Of a DNA stretch of 64,000 nt, positions 9,416 through 17,764 are shown in pieces. The translations under genes were made by a program, and so were the position numbers. The stretch comes from Microbacterium sp. (GTDB lineage: Bacteria > Actinomycetota > Actinomycetes > Actinomycetales > Microbacteriaceae). Positions within the stretch are counted from its first letter, which is position 1, and each line of letters starts with the position of its first letter. The stretch spans positions 124,001-188,000 of the forward strand of contig JAITLK010000001.1 of NCBI GenBank assembly GCA_031277945.1. The letters run 5' to 3'. The notes under the pieces are model-generated. The model was not told where the DNA came from. It saw only the letters and a program-made list of their open reading frames with translations, and searched no databases.

Positions 9416-10102
9416 TTATCCCCGGGCGGGTCGCTCGCCCGTGATTGCGGAACCGATCCGCAGGTGTGTCGCGCCGCAGGCGATCGCCTCGGCGAAGTCA
9501 TGACTCATTCCGGCGGAGATCCATCGCGCGGCCGGCTCGAGCGCCCGAACGCGTTCGGCATACCCGGCGAGGCGCGCGAAAGCGGAAGCCGGTGCTTCGT
9601 CCAGCGGCGCCACCGCCATGATGCCGCGCAGCCGCAGCGAGTCGAGCCGCAGCACGTGCTCCACCAGAGCATCCAGGTCTTGCGGGGCCACCCCACCGCG
9701 ACCGGCGTCGTCGGTGAGGTTGACCTGCACCAGGACGTCCAGCGTGTCGTCATCCGCAGGAGCCGCCGCGTGGAGCGCGTCGGCGAGACGGATCCGGTCG
9801 ACCGAGTGCACGACGGACGAAGCGGCGCGAACTTGCCGCGCCTTGTTGGTCTGCGCCTGACCGATGAAGTGCCATCGCACGTCGCCGAGCTCTGCGAGCT
9901 CGGCCCGCTTTGCCGTGAGCTCCTGCTGGCGGTTCTCCCCCACGTCGCGCACGCCCAGCTTGGCGAGGTCGCTCACGAGAGAGGCCGGATGGAACTTCGT
10001 CACGACAATGCGCGTGATCTCCGATGCCTGCCGACCGGCATCACGGATCGCGGCGTCGATCTGCTGATCGACGTCCGCGAGCCGTGACTGCAGCGTGCTC
10101 AC
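9416..10102 (-). CDS. YggS/PLPBP family pyridoxal-phosphate homeostasis protein
   Basis: PLP-binding protein of the alanine-racemase-like TIM-barrel fold, involved in vitamin B6 and amino-acid homeostasis rather than a known catalysis. 228 residues. The PLP lysine sits in IVVTKFHPA (about residue 36), and the phosphate-binding end has [20 protein letters not shown]. The GTG start overlaps the ftsZ stop (GTGA). In many actinobacteria a pgeF-type gene stands between ftsZ and yggS; here there is none. Confidence 0.95.
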   Translation of the reverse strand: MSTLQSRLADVDQQIDAAIRDAGRQASEITRIVVTKFHPASLVSDLAKLGVRDVGENRQQELTAKRAELAELGDVRWHFIGQAQTNKARQVRAASSVVHSVDRIRLADALHAAAPADDDTLDVLVQVNLTDDAGRGGVAPQDLDALVEHVLRLDSLRLRGIMAVAPLDEAPASAFARLAGYAERVRALEPAARWISAGMSHDFAEAIACGATHLRIGSAITGERPARG

Positions 10103-11256
10103 TTGAGGAAGTCGGGGATGTCGATGTCGTTGTCGTCGAAGGCGGAGTCGAAGCCACCGAGGTCCGGAAGCACGGGAGCGGCCGGTGCCGTGGTCGCGCC
10201 CGTGGGCGCAGCCTCGGCAGGAGCCTTCTTCTCTTCCTCGGCCGGCGCCTTCTCCTCCTCTGCCGCCGGTCGCTGGGCGACCGTGGGCAGCTCGAGTCGA
10301 GGGGTGGGCTCTCCGGCATCGAAGCCCGCCGCGATCACCGTGACGCGAACTTCGTCGCCGAGGGTGTCGTCGATGACCGTTCCGAAGATGATGTTCGCCT
10401 CGGGGTGGGCAGCTTCCTTGACTAGCTGGGCCGCATCGTTGATCTCGAAGATGCCGAGGTTGGAACCACCCTGGATCGACAGCAGCACACCGTGGGCGCC
10501 CTCGATCGACGCCTCCAGCAGGGGCGATTCGACGGCGAGCTCCGCAGCCTTGATCGCGCGGTCGGCGCCGCGAGCGGAGCCGATTCCCATGAGGGCGGAA
10601 CCTGCGCCCTGCATGACGCTCTTGACGTCGGCGAAGTCGACGTTGATGAGACCGGGGGTGGTGATCAGGTCGGTGATGCCCTGCACACCGGCGAGGAGCG
10701 CCTGGTCGGCGGTGGCGAACGCCTCGATCATCGAGATGCCGCGGTCGCTGATCTCCAGGAGGCGGTCGTTGGGCACCACGATGAGGGTGTCCACCTCCTC
10801 CTTGAGGCGCGCAACGCCCTGCTCGGCCTGCTGCTGGCGGCGACGCCCCTCGAACGAGAACGGCTTCGTGACGACACCGACGGTCAGCGCACCGATCGAC
10901 TTCGCGATCTTCGCGACGACGGGGGCGCCACCGGTACCGGTGCCACCACCCTCACCCGCGGTGACGAACACCATGTCGGCGCCGCGCAGGGCCTCCTCGA
11001 TCTCGTCGGAGTGGTCTTCGGCGGCGCGACGGCCCACTTCGGGGTCTGCTCCCGCTCCGAGGCCGCGGGTGAGCTCGCGGCCCACGTCCAGCTTGACGTC
11101 GGCATCGCTCATCAGCAGCGCCTGGGCGTCCGTGTTGACCGCGATGAACTCCACGCCGCGCAGGCCGAGGTCGATCATGCGGTTGACGGCGTTGACGCCA
11201 CCACCGCCGACGCCGACGACCTTGATCACGGCGAGGTAGTTCTGGTTCTGGCTCAT
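10099..11256 (-). CDS. ftsZ: Cell division protein FtsZ
   Basis: Tubulin-like GTPase that polymerises into the Z-ring. 385 residues. The start was set at the ATG at 11256, which has CGGAGG upstream and begins [20 protein letters not shown]; a longer in-frame extension to 11334 is unlike the family and covers the leader. The tubulin signature [11 protein letters not shown] is at about 103, and the synergy-loop region follows. After a Pro/Ala/Glu linker the conserved tail [11 protein letters not shown] is intact, which is where SepF and FtsW-type partners bind. It is followed by yggS with a GTGA overlap. Confidence 0.99.
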   Translation of the reverse strand: MSQNQNYLAVIKVVGVGGGGVNAVNRMIDLGLRGVEFIAVNTDAQALLMSDADVKLDVGRELTRGLGAGADPEVGRRAAEDHSDEIEEALRGADMVFVTAGEGGGTGTGGAPVVAKIAKSIGALTVGVVTKPFSFEGRRRQQQAEQGVARLKEEVDTLIVVPNDRLLEISDRGISMIEAFATADQALLAGVQGITDLITTPGLINVDFADVKSVMQGAGSALMGIGSARGADRAIKAAELAVESPLLEASIEGAHGVLLSIQGGSNLGIFEINDAAQLVKEAAHPEANIIFGTVIDDTLGDEVRVTVIAAGFDAGEPTPRLELPTVAQRPAAEEEKAPAEEEKKAPAEAAPTGATTAPAAPVLPDLGGFDSAFDDNDIDIPDFLK

Positions 11257-11288
11257 GCCGGCCTCCGTGTCGTGTGAACCCTCTGGTA

Positions 11289-11318
11289 AACCTTCACCCT
11301 CAGGTAGAAGGTTAAAGT
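11289..11318 (-). promoter_or_regulatory. Candidate regulator site in the ftsZ leader
   Basis: In ftsZ orientation the segment contains ACTTTAACCTTCTAC (11318-11304). It partly overlaps an inverted repeat AACCTTC-N11-GAAGGTT (11289-11313). A 13-of-15 match, ACTTTCAACTTCTAC, lies at 45539-45553 between the two MerR genes. The surrounding leader is notably AT-richer than the genes. FtsR is reported to activate ftsZ in Corynebacterium glutamicum, so FtsR or its MerR neighbour is the natural candidate. Binding is inferred. Confidence 0.45.
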
Positions 11319-11442
11319 ATTGCTGGGTATACATTTACCAGTCCTGACGGTATGCGCCCGGGACGGGTGTTGCTGCGATGCCACGCCGTGTGTCGGCCAG
11401 AACGGCCCCGACACGCGGGGCGGTCGGCGTCAGTGAACAGCG

Positions 11443-12669
11443 TCAGCGAACGACGACCGCACTCGGCGACGAGACGTCGTAGGTCGACACCGGGCCGGGA
11501 GGGCTCGCCGTCATGGTGGCCATCAGCACACGCGCCTTCTCGGCCGACCGGTCACTGCCTCCCCAGATCACCGTTACTCCCGAATCGGCGAGGGTGAGCG
11601 TCACGTCCTGTGCGGTGGTCGCGGATACAGCCGTGACGGCAGGGCGGATCGTGTCGGGCAGGGAGCGGATGATGAGACCCGCAGCGATGAACGCCTCCGA
11701 GCCCGCTCCCCCCGCGGCGGAGATCACGGGCTGTCCCGGCGGCACCTCCGGAGTCGTGGAAAGGGCGACCCCCGCCGCATCCACGAGGGTGAATCCCGCG
11801 TCGGATGCGACAACACCCACCGGTGTACGCTCCACGACCCGCAGCACCATCTCATGCGGCGGCCGGGCTTCGATGGAGTATGTCTCCACCATCGGGAAGC
11901 CCACGAGGGCAGCCTTCACCTCGCTGGCGTCGATCGCCGCCAGCGGACGACCCAGCTGGGATTGCAGCGACTGCTCCAGGGCAGCGGGATCCAGCGACGT
12001 GGCCCCGACGACGGTCACCTTCTGGATGGCGAACAGCGGACTGTAAGCGGCAGCGTACGAGCCACCCGCCACGACGACGAGCACAGCGATCGAGATGATC
12101 CAGGCGAGACGGCGGCGCCGACTGCGCACCGTGAAGCGACGCATCTCCGTGCGCAGCGCACGACGACGAGCGCGCGTGGCGCGCCAGACGTCACTCCATC
12201 GCCCACGGGGCTCCTCGCCCGTCGAGTCCTCGGAGTCTCGCGATTTCGCTCGCGCGCGCCCGAGACGGCCACCCGAACGCTCCTCAGCCGCCTCCGACTC
12301 GCCCTCCGCCGCCTCCTGGCGTGCGGTGACGAGGTCGACCACCGGCGCTTGACCGAACCGGCGCGCGGCGCCCGTTCCGAAGCCGGTGAGTCCGTCGTCG
12401 TCCGATGAACTCCTCAGATCGTCGAGTTCCTGAGTGCGTTGCTCGTCGGCCGTTGCCGATGCCATCGCCGGCGGGATGGGCGCCGCATCGGCAAGGCTCA
12501 CCCAGGCCCGCACATCCTCATAGTCGACGGCGGTGTCCACCTCGTCCGGGCTCGCGGCCGTGTCGGCACGTGACCGCGCAGCAGGCAGGACCACCTGGTC
12601 GACGTCGGGCGTCGTCGGACGCTCCGGTTCGCGACGCGGCGGTCTCGGCGGCTGCTGCGGTCGGCGCAC
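11443..12669 (-). CDS. ftsQ: Cell division protein FtsQ/DivIB
   Basis: Bitopic divisome protein linking early and late division proteins. The 408 residues have an unusually long, charged cytoplasmic N-terminus (about 1-200, rich in Arg, Glu, Ala and Pro). One membrane segment (about 202-222, LAWIISIAVLVVVAGGSYAA) leads to the POTRA domain (about 228-295, FAIQKVTVVGATSLDPAALE) and the FtsQ beta domain. It lies two bases after the murC stop region, in dcw order murC-ftsQ-ftsZ. The 186-base gap to ftsZ holds the ftsZ leader. Confidence 0.94.
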   Translation of the reverse strand: MRRPQQPPRPPRREPERPTTPDVDQVVLPAARSRADTAASPDEVDTAVDYEDVRAWVSLADAAPIPPAMASATADEQRTQELDDLRSSSDDDGLTGFGTGAARRFGQAPVVDLVTARQEAAEGESEAAEERSGGRLGRARAKSRDSEDSTGEEPRGRWSDVWRATRARRRALRTEMRRFTVRSRRRRLAWIISIAVLVVVAGGSYAAAYSPLFAIQKVTVVGATSLDPAALEQSLQSQLGRPLAAIDASEVKAALVGFPMVETYSIEARPPHEMVLRVVERTPVGVVASDAGFTLVDAAGVALSTTPEVPPGQPVISAAGGAGSEAFIAAGLIIRSLPDTIRPAVTAVSATTAQDVTLTLADSGVTVIWGGSDRSAEKARVLMATMTASPPGPVSTYDVSSPSAVVVR

Positions 12670-12671
12670 GC

Positions 12672-14072
12672 TTAGTCCGCGTTCCGTCCGAGTGAATCCA
12701 GCACCTGCGGAATGATCAGGTTGACGTTTCCGCAGCCCAGGGTCACGACGATGTCGCCCTCGCGGGCGATCTCACCGATGTAGTCGGCGGCACTCTGCCA
12801 GTCAGGCTCATAGTGCACGTGCGCGGGGTCGGCGAACGCGTCGCTGACGAGTGCACCGGTGACGCCGGGGACGGGATCCTCACGCGCGCCATACACGTCC
12901 AGCACGACGGTGAGATCGGCGCGGTTCTCCAGCACCTCGGCGAACTCCGCGAACATGAGCTGCGTGCGGCTGTACGTGTGCGGCTGGTGCAGAGCGATCA
13001 CCCTCCCAGACCCCACGACGGTGCGAGCGCCCGCCAGTGCAGCATCCACCTCCGTCGGGTGGTGGGCGTAGTCATCGAAGACGCGAACACCCCGGACGGT
13101 GTCATGCAGCTCGAAGCGTCGCGCCGTGCCCTGGAAGCCCTCCATCGCCCGCGCTGCGGCGGCGAAGTCCTGTCCGAGCGCGACGAGCACCGCCACGGCT
13201 CCGGTGGCGTTGATGGCGTTGTGTGCACCGGTGACGGCGAGGCGGATCGACACGCTCTCGCCGCGGTGGGTGATGGAGAACGCCACGCCCTGCGTCGTAT
13301 CCACATCGGCGATGCGGAAATCGGCGTCGTCGGCGAATCCGAAGCTCAGCACCCGGGGGTGGCTGACGCGAGCACGCACAGCGACCGCGCCCGGATCGTC
13401 CGAGGAGATCACGACGGCCTCGCGGGCCTCGTCGGCGAACCGCACGAAGGCGTCGTCGAACGCCGAACGGGAGCCGTAGTGATCGAGGTGATCGGGGTCG
13501 ACATTGGTGATGAGTGCCACCGAGGTGTCGTACAGCAAGAACGTGCCGTCGGATTCGTCGGCCTCGATCACGAAGAGCTCGTCGGCGCCGCTCCCGCTGG
13601 AGACGCCCAGCTGCGCGATCACGCCGCCGTTCACGAAGGCGGGGTCCTCCCCCAGTGCCTGCAGCGCCGTGACCACCATGCCGGTGGAGGTGGTCTTGCC
13701 GTGCGCGCCCGCGATCGACACGAGACGGCGCCCGCCGATGAGCCAGTGCAGCGCCTGGGAGCGGTGGATCACATGAAGTCCGCGCTCCTTGCCCAGCAGG
13801 AACTCGGGATTCTCCGGCCAGATGGCACCGGTGTGCACCACGGTGTCGACGTCGTCGGCGAGGTTCGCGGCGTCATGACCGACATAGACGGTGGCGCCGG
13901 CGTCCTCCAGCGCGCGAAGGCCGGGGCTGTCGGCGCGGTCGGAGCCCGAGACACGGATGCCGCGGGCGAGGAACATGCGTGCCAATCCGCTCATGCCGGA
14001 TCCGCCGATGCCGATGAAGTGCGCGGCACGGATGTCGTCCGGGATGGGAAGGCTCAAGTCGGGTCGAATCAT
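12672..14072 (-). CDS. murC: UDP-N-acetylmuramate--L-alanine ligase
   Basis: Adds L-alanine to UDP-MurNAc in the cytoplasm with ATP, the first stem-peptide step. 466 residues, normal length. The N-terminal Rossmann domain has [20 protein letters not shown] (about 19-38). The ATP loop is [11 protein letters not shown] (about 119). The central domain has [11 protein letters not shown] and the C-terminal domain [10 protein letters not shown]. The ATG at 14072 is preceded by GGAG and by TAGACT nine bases upstream, so it may have its own promoter because the upstream neighbour is divergent. This starts the murC-ftsQ-ftsZ half of the split cluster. Confidence 0.98.
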   Translation of the reverse strand: MIRPDLSLPIPDDIRAAHFIGIGGSGMSGLARMFLARGIRVSGSDRADSPGLRALEDAGATVYVGHDAANLADDVDTVVHTGAIWPENPEFLLGKERGLHVIHRSQALHWLIGGRRLVSIAGAHGKTTSTGMVVTALQALGEDPAFVNGGVIAQLGVSSGSGADELFVIEADESDGTFLLYDTSVALITNVDPDHLDHYGSRSAFDDAFVRFADEAREAVVISSDDPGAVAVRARVSHPRVLSFGFADDADFRIADVDTTQGVAFSITHRGESVSIRLAVTGAHNAINATGAVAVLVALGQDFAAAARAMEGFQGTARRFELHDTVRGVRVFDDYAHHPTEVDAALAGARTVVGSGRVIALHQPHTYSRTQLMFAEFAEVLENRADLTVVLDVYGAREDPVPGVTGALVSDAFADPAHVHYEPDWQSAADYIGEIAREGDIVVTLGCGNVNLIIPQVLDSLGRNAD

Positions 14073-14134
14073 TTCCGCTCCAGTCTAGATTCGGCCCTCC
14101 CCACCCGGGCTGAACGGCACACCTGACAACCGTT

Positions 14135-14180
14135 TGTGTTGACACAGACTGCCGGATTCATCTAGCTTTGTATTGACACA
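14135..14180 (+). promoter_or_regulatory. Paired operator sites and promoter of the GntR cassette
   Basis: Two near-identical palindromic sites lie 34 bases apart, about three helical turns: TGTGTTGACACA (14135-14146) and TGTATTGACACA (14169-14180). The first contains a perfect -35 TTGACA (14139-14144). A TAGCTT -10 candidate follows at 14163-14168 after 18 bases. The second site runs up to the AGGAGG ribosome site. This is the expected layout for autorepression by the YtrA-type GntR protein encoded two genes down. Confidence 0.65.
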
Positions 14181-14190
14181 AGGAGGTCCG

Positions 14191-15042
14191 ATGGAGCTGA
14201 CAGGATTCGTCATCACCTGCAGTACCGCGGCGCTGGTCGCATTGCTTGTGACGCTGGGCGCGGCTCCGCGCTCGGTACAGCGCTTCGGCGACCGACGTGA
14301 CCTGCCGCGACTGGCTCCCGCAGCCTTCGCAGCGGTGGTCCGCCAGCTCCGCACGAGCACACTCTGGGCGATGGCCGCCATCGCCGTCTGCCTCGTCGGC
14401 GCGGTGAGCGTCACCCGGCAGCTGGGGACAGATGTGTTCGCGGGCTGGGCGCTGTTGCTGCTCCTCTATCCTGCGGTCGCCATCGCCACGGCGATCCACT
14501 CCGCCCTCCACCGGACTTTTCACCCAGCCCCGGGCGGCAGCCGGGTGGCGCCCTCGCGATCGCTCGGGATCGAAGACGCGGTACCGGCGCCCTACGCCGC
14601 TTTTCCCGACCGTCTGCTGTGGGTGGTGGTCGTCACGGCCGTCGCCGCCACGATCGCGGTGAGCCTGACCTCCGCGTCCGCGCTGATCTGGGCCATCGGA
14701 GTGATCTTGGCAGCGCTGACGGTCGTCCTGTTCGGCTTCCGGCTGCTGGAGCGCGCCGTGCTCTCGCGGCCTCAGCCACTTCAGAACCGGAGCGAGCTCG
14801 TCTGGGACCGTGCGCTTCGCACCCAGACCCTGTTCATGCTGCGCCAGGTGCAGGCCGGGGTCGTCATCACGGCCATCGGGGCCGTCGTCGCCGTGCCGCT
14901 GGCCGGCGCCCTCGGCCCGGAAGCCGTGCCCGTATGCCTGGCCTTCAGCGCGGCCGGCGTGAACTTCGTCATCGCCGCCTATGCCATGCGCATCGATCAG
15001 TACACCCCCGCCCCAGCCGCAACAGGAGAGTCATCCGCATGA
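14191..15042 (+). CDS. Polytopic membrane protein cotranscribed with a GntR regulator
   Basis: A 283-residue protein with about seven hydrophobic segments and no soluble domain. The segments begin at about residues 6, 57, 78, 137, 160, 215 and 242. The start at 14191 (MELTGFVITC) has AGGAGG directly upstream; an in-frame start 18 bases earlier would cover that site. The stop overlaps the gntR ATG (ATGA). I recognise no family motif. By analogy with YtrA-type operons it may be part of an envelope-stress or export system, but no ATPase gene is present here. It lies on the opposite strand, inserted between murC and murG. Confidence 0.85.
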   Translation: MELTGFVITCSTAALVALLVTLGAAPRSVQRFGDRRDLPRLAPAAFAAVVRQLRTSTLWAMAAIAVCLVGAVSVTRQLGTDVFAGWALLLLLYPAVAIATAIHSALHRTFHPAPGGSRVAPSRSLGIEDAVPAPYAAFPDRLLWVVVVTAVAATIAVSLTSASALIWAIGVILAALTVVLFGFRLLERAVLSRPQPLQNRSELVWDRALRTQTLFMLRQVQAGVVITAIGAVVAVPLAGALGPEAVPVCLAFSAAGVNFVIAAYAMRIDQYTPAPAATGESSA

Positions 15043-15392
15043 TCACCATCGACCCCGCCGCCGGTACACCGCCGTTCGAGCAGCTGCGCGTGCAGATCAT
15101 CGACGCCATCGCCGCCGGCGAGCTTCCCGCAGGAGACAAGCTGCCCACGGTTCGCCGACTGGCCGCTGATCTGGAGATCGCACCCGGCACCGTCGCGCGC
15201 GCGTACCGCGAGCTCGAAGCAGCGGGACTGATCGAGACCCGCGGCCGCAACGGCACGTTCGTGCGGGCTCAGGGGGATGTCCGGATGCAGCAGGCCCAGG
15301 ATGCGGCCGCGGGTTTCGCATCGCAGATTCGGGCGTTGCGTCTGGACCCGGCCGAGGCGCTCGAGCTGGTCAAGCGCGCTCTGCACGTCTGA
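15039..15392 (+). CDS. GntR family transcriptional regulator, YtrA type
   Basis: A 117-residue DNA-binding protein: an N-terminal winged helix (about 10-75, with GDKLPTVRRLAADLEIAPGT and RELEAAGLIETRGRNGTFV) and only a short C-terminal dimerisation helix. The lack of a ligand domain is typical of the YtrA subfamily, which usually represses its own operon. The ATG at 15039 overlaps the stop of the membrane-protein gene. It ends one base from the convergent murG stop, so the two transcripts must run into each other. The likely operators are the two sites at 14135-14180. Confidence 0.93.
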   Translation: MITIDPAAGTPPFEQLRVQIIDAIAAGELPAGDKLPTVRRLAADLEIAPGTVARAYRELEAAGLIETRGRNGTFVRAQGDVRMQQAQDAAAGFASQIRALRLDPAEALELVKRALHV

Positions 15393-15393
15393 A

Positions 15394-16467
15394 TCAGGGA
15401 GCCAGGGCGGCGTCGATCAGCTCGATCACGTTCTCGGTGCCCGTTCGCGTGCCGACCATCTCGGCAGCCGCCACCATGCGAGCGCGCGCAGCATCATCCT
15501 GAAGCAGCGGCACGATGCGCGAGCGGACCGCCTCCGCGGTGAATTCGGCGTTCTCGATCAGGATGGCCGCGCCCGCGGAGACGGCCGAGGCCGCGTTCAG
15601 ACGCTGCTCACCGTTACCGACGGCGTACGGCACGTACGCGGCAGGGATTCCGAGGGCGCTCACTTCACTCACCGTCGCCGCGCCGGAGCGCGAGACGATG
15701 AAGTCGGCCAGCGCGAAGGCGAGGTCCATGCGATCGAGGTAGGGAACCACGACGTACCCCGACGCCTGAGGGTCCGTGACGCCCTTCCCCTCGCCGGTCG
15801 CGTGCAGCAGCTGCCATCCGGCATCCAGGACCGCCTGCCACGCGCCCTCGATCGCGGTGTTGAGCTGGAGCGCGCCGAGGGACCCGCCGAACACCAGAAG
15901 CGTCGGCTTGTCGGCATCGAGACCGAAGTACTCGGCGGCCTGCGCGCGAGCGGCGACCCGATCCAGCTCCACGACCTCGCGGCGCAGCGGCATACCGACC
16001 AGCGCCCCCCGCTTCAACGGCGTTCCCTCGAACGCCACACCGACGCCGGACGCGCGGCGCGCGCCCAGTACGTTCGCCAGTCCCGGCTTGGCGTTCGCCT
16101 CGTGAACGATGAAGGGCACGCCGGCACGCCGGGCCGCCACATATGCCGGCGCCGCCGCGTATCCGCCGAAACCGACGACCACATCGACACCGTGCACACG
16201 GATGTGCGCGCGAACCTGGCCCACCGCACGACGGAAACGGGCGGGGAACTTCACGGCGGCACCGTTCGGACGACGTGGGAACGGGACCTTGTCGACGATC
16301 AGCAGCTCGTACCCGCGCTCCGGGACGAGCCGGGATTCCAGGCCCTCCCTGGTCCCGAGAACCAGCACGCGGGCCTCCGGGTCGCGTGCGCGCAGGCCAT
16401 CGGCAACGGCGAGCAGCGGGTTCACGTGTCCGGCAGTTCCGCCGCCGGCCAGGAGGTACGTCGTCAT
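15394..16467 (-). CDS. murG: Lipid II synthase, UDP-GlcNAc transferase MurG
   Basis: Transfers GlcNAc to lipid I on the cytoplasmic membrane face to form lipid II. 357 residues. The start at 16467 (MTTYLLAGGGTAGHVNPLLA) has GGAGG nine bases upstream; the open frame continues 150 bases further without family similarity. The N-terminal G-loop GGGTAGHVNP and a second loop FGGSLGALQLN (about 190) are both present. It follows ftsW with a 41-base gap. Its 3' end abuts the convergent gntR gene with a single base between the stops. Confidence 0.98.
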   Translation of the reverse strand: MTTYLLAGGGTAGHVNPLLAVADGLRARDPEARVLVLGTREGLESRLVPERGYELLIVDKVPFPRRPNGAAVKFPARFRRAVGQVRAHIRVHGVDVVVGFGGYAAAPAYVAARRAGVPFIVHEANAKPGLANVLGARRASGVGVAFEGTPLKRGALVGMPLRREVVELDRVAARAQAAEYFGLDADKPTLLVFGGSLGALQLNTAIEGAWQAVLDAGWQLLHATGEGKGVTDPQASGYVVVPYLDRMDLAFALADFIVSRSGAATVSEVSALGIPAAYVPYAVGNGEQRLNAASAVSAGAAILIENAEFTAEAVRSRIVPLLQDDAARARMVAAAEMVGTRTGTENVIELIDAALAP

Positions 16468-16508
16468 ACTCCGATCCTCCCACGACCGGCTGATCGTCGT
16501 GTGCGCCG

Positions 16509-17744
16509 TCAGTCCAGACGCTGGACAGGGGTGCGGGATGCGCGTGCGCGCTTCGCCGCGCCCGAGGCCGCTCCTCGCACCGGCAGGGTGCGAGCGAAGC
16601 TCAGCAGCACACCGCACGCGATCAGCACGGACAGCAGCGAGGTGCCGCCCTGCGACAGGAACGGCAGCGGCACTCCCAGCGCGGGCGCGAGGCGCAGGAC
16701 CACGGCGATGTTCACGAGCGCCTGTCCGGTGATCCAGACGATGATCCCGCCCGAGACGATGCGGATGAACATGTCGTCGGTGCGGCGGATCATGCTGATC
16801 ACCGCGAAGGTGAGGATGCCGAACAGCACGAGCACCACGATGCAGCCGAGCAGCCCGAGTTCCTCCCCCACGATCGCGAAGATGAAGTCGTTCGCCTTGG
16901 CCGGCAGCCAGCCGTACTTCTCGGTCGAGTTGCCGAGCCCGACGCCGAAGAACCCTCCATTCGCCAGCGCCCAGAGTCCGTGCACCTGCTGGTAGCAGAG
17001 GCGGTCATCCACTCCGCACGTCGGGTCGAGGAACGCCGTGATGCGGTCCACGCGGTCGGGTTTGATGATGGAGAGCGCCGCGACTCCCGCACCGGCGAGG
17101 AGCACCGGGACGATCAGGATCCGCAGCTTCACACCGGCGAAGTAGAGCGCGCCGAGCACCACCATCATGATGATCATCGCAGTACCCAGATCCTCGCCGC
17201 CGAGCACGCTGGCCAGCACGAGCACGACCACCGGGACTAGCGGAATGGCGAAATGAGTCCAGCGGTTCAGCAGCGCCTGCTTGCGTTCCAGGATGAACCC
17301 GAGCCACAGAGCCGTCGCGAGCTTCAGGAACTCCGAGGGCTGCGCCTGCACGAACTTCAGGTCGACCCAGTTCGTGTTCCCGTCCTGATGGATGCCCAGC
17401 GGCGTGAAGATCAGCATCTGGAATGCGACCGCCGCGATGATGATGGGCCAGGCCATGCGCTTCCAGAAGACCACGGGAAAGCGGCTGAGGACGAACATCA
17501 GCGGGATCCCGACAGCGGCGAACAAACCCTGTTTGAATGCCGTGTCGAACGGTGACTCACCGCTGCCCGAGCTGGTGGCCGACAGCACCATCACCCAGCC
17601 GAACACCGCCAGGAAGAGTGACACCGCGGCGATCAGCACGAACTCCGTGGCCACCGGCTGGAAGATCCGTCCGAGCCTCACGCGCGCGGCAAGTCCGCGC
17701 GGCCCGTCCGAGGAGGGCGGCTGCGGCAGCCGTGTGGTCGCCAT
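16509..17744 (-). CDS. ftsW: Septal peptidoglycan polymerase FtsW (SEDS family)
   Basis: Membrane glycosyltransferase that polymerises lipid II at the septum with FtsI. 411 residues with about ten membrane segments from residue 35 on, and cytoplasmic tails rich in Arg at both ends. The SEDS motifs KLATALWLGF and QPSEFLKLA lie near 135-150, and LPFLSQGGTSLLSVL near 370. The extracellular loop with CGVDDRLCYQQVHG (about 245) contains two Cys that could form a disulfide. The ATG at 17744 has GGAGG upstream and follows murD by 20 bases. Confidence 0.97.
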   Translation of the reverse strand: MATTRLPQPPSSDGPRGLAARVRLGRIFQPVATEFVLIAAVSLFLAVFGWVMVLSATSSGSGESPFDTAFKQGLFAAVGIPLMFVLSRFPVVFWKRMAWPIIIAAVAFQMLIFTPLGIHQDGNTNWVDLKFVQAQPSEFLKLATALWLGFILERKQALLNRWTHFAIPLVPVVVLVLASVLGGEDLGTAMIIMMVVLGALYFAGVKLRILIVPVLLAGAGVAALSIIKPDRVDRITAFLDPTCGVDDRLCYQQVHGLWALANGGFFGVGLGNSTEKYGWLPAKANDFIFAIVGEELGLLGCIVVLVLFGILTFAVISMIRRTDDMFIRIVSGGIIVWITGQALVNIAVVLRLAPALGVPLPFLSQGGTSLLSVLIACGVLLSFARTLPVRGAASGAAKRARASRTPVQRLD

Positions 17745-17764
17745 GCGCGCCTCCTGCTCTTGGT

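Noticed and set aside
11257..11334. 26-codon N-terminal extension of ftsZ
   Set aside because: It runs through the leader and the CGGAGG ribosome site and lacks family similarity.
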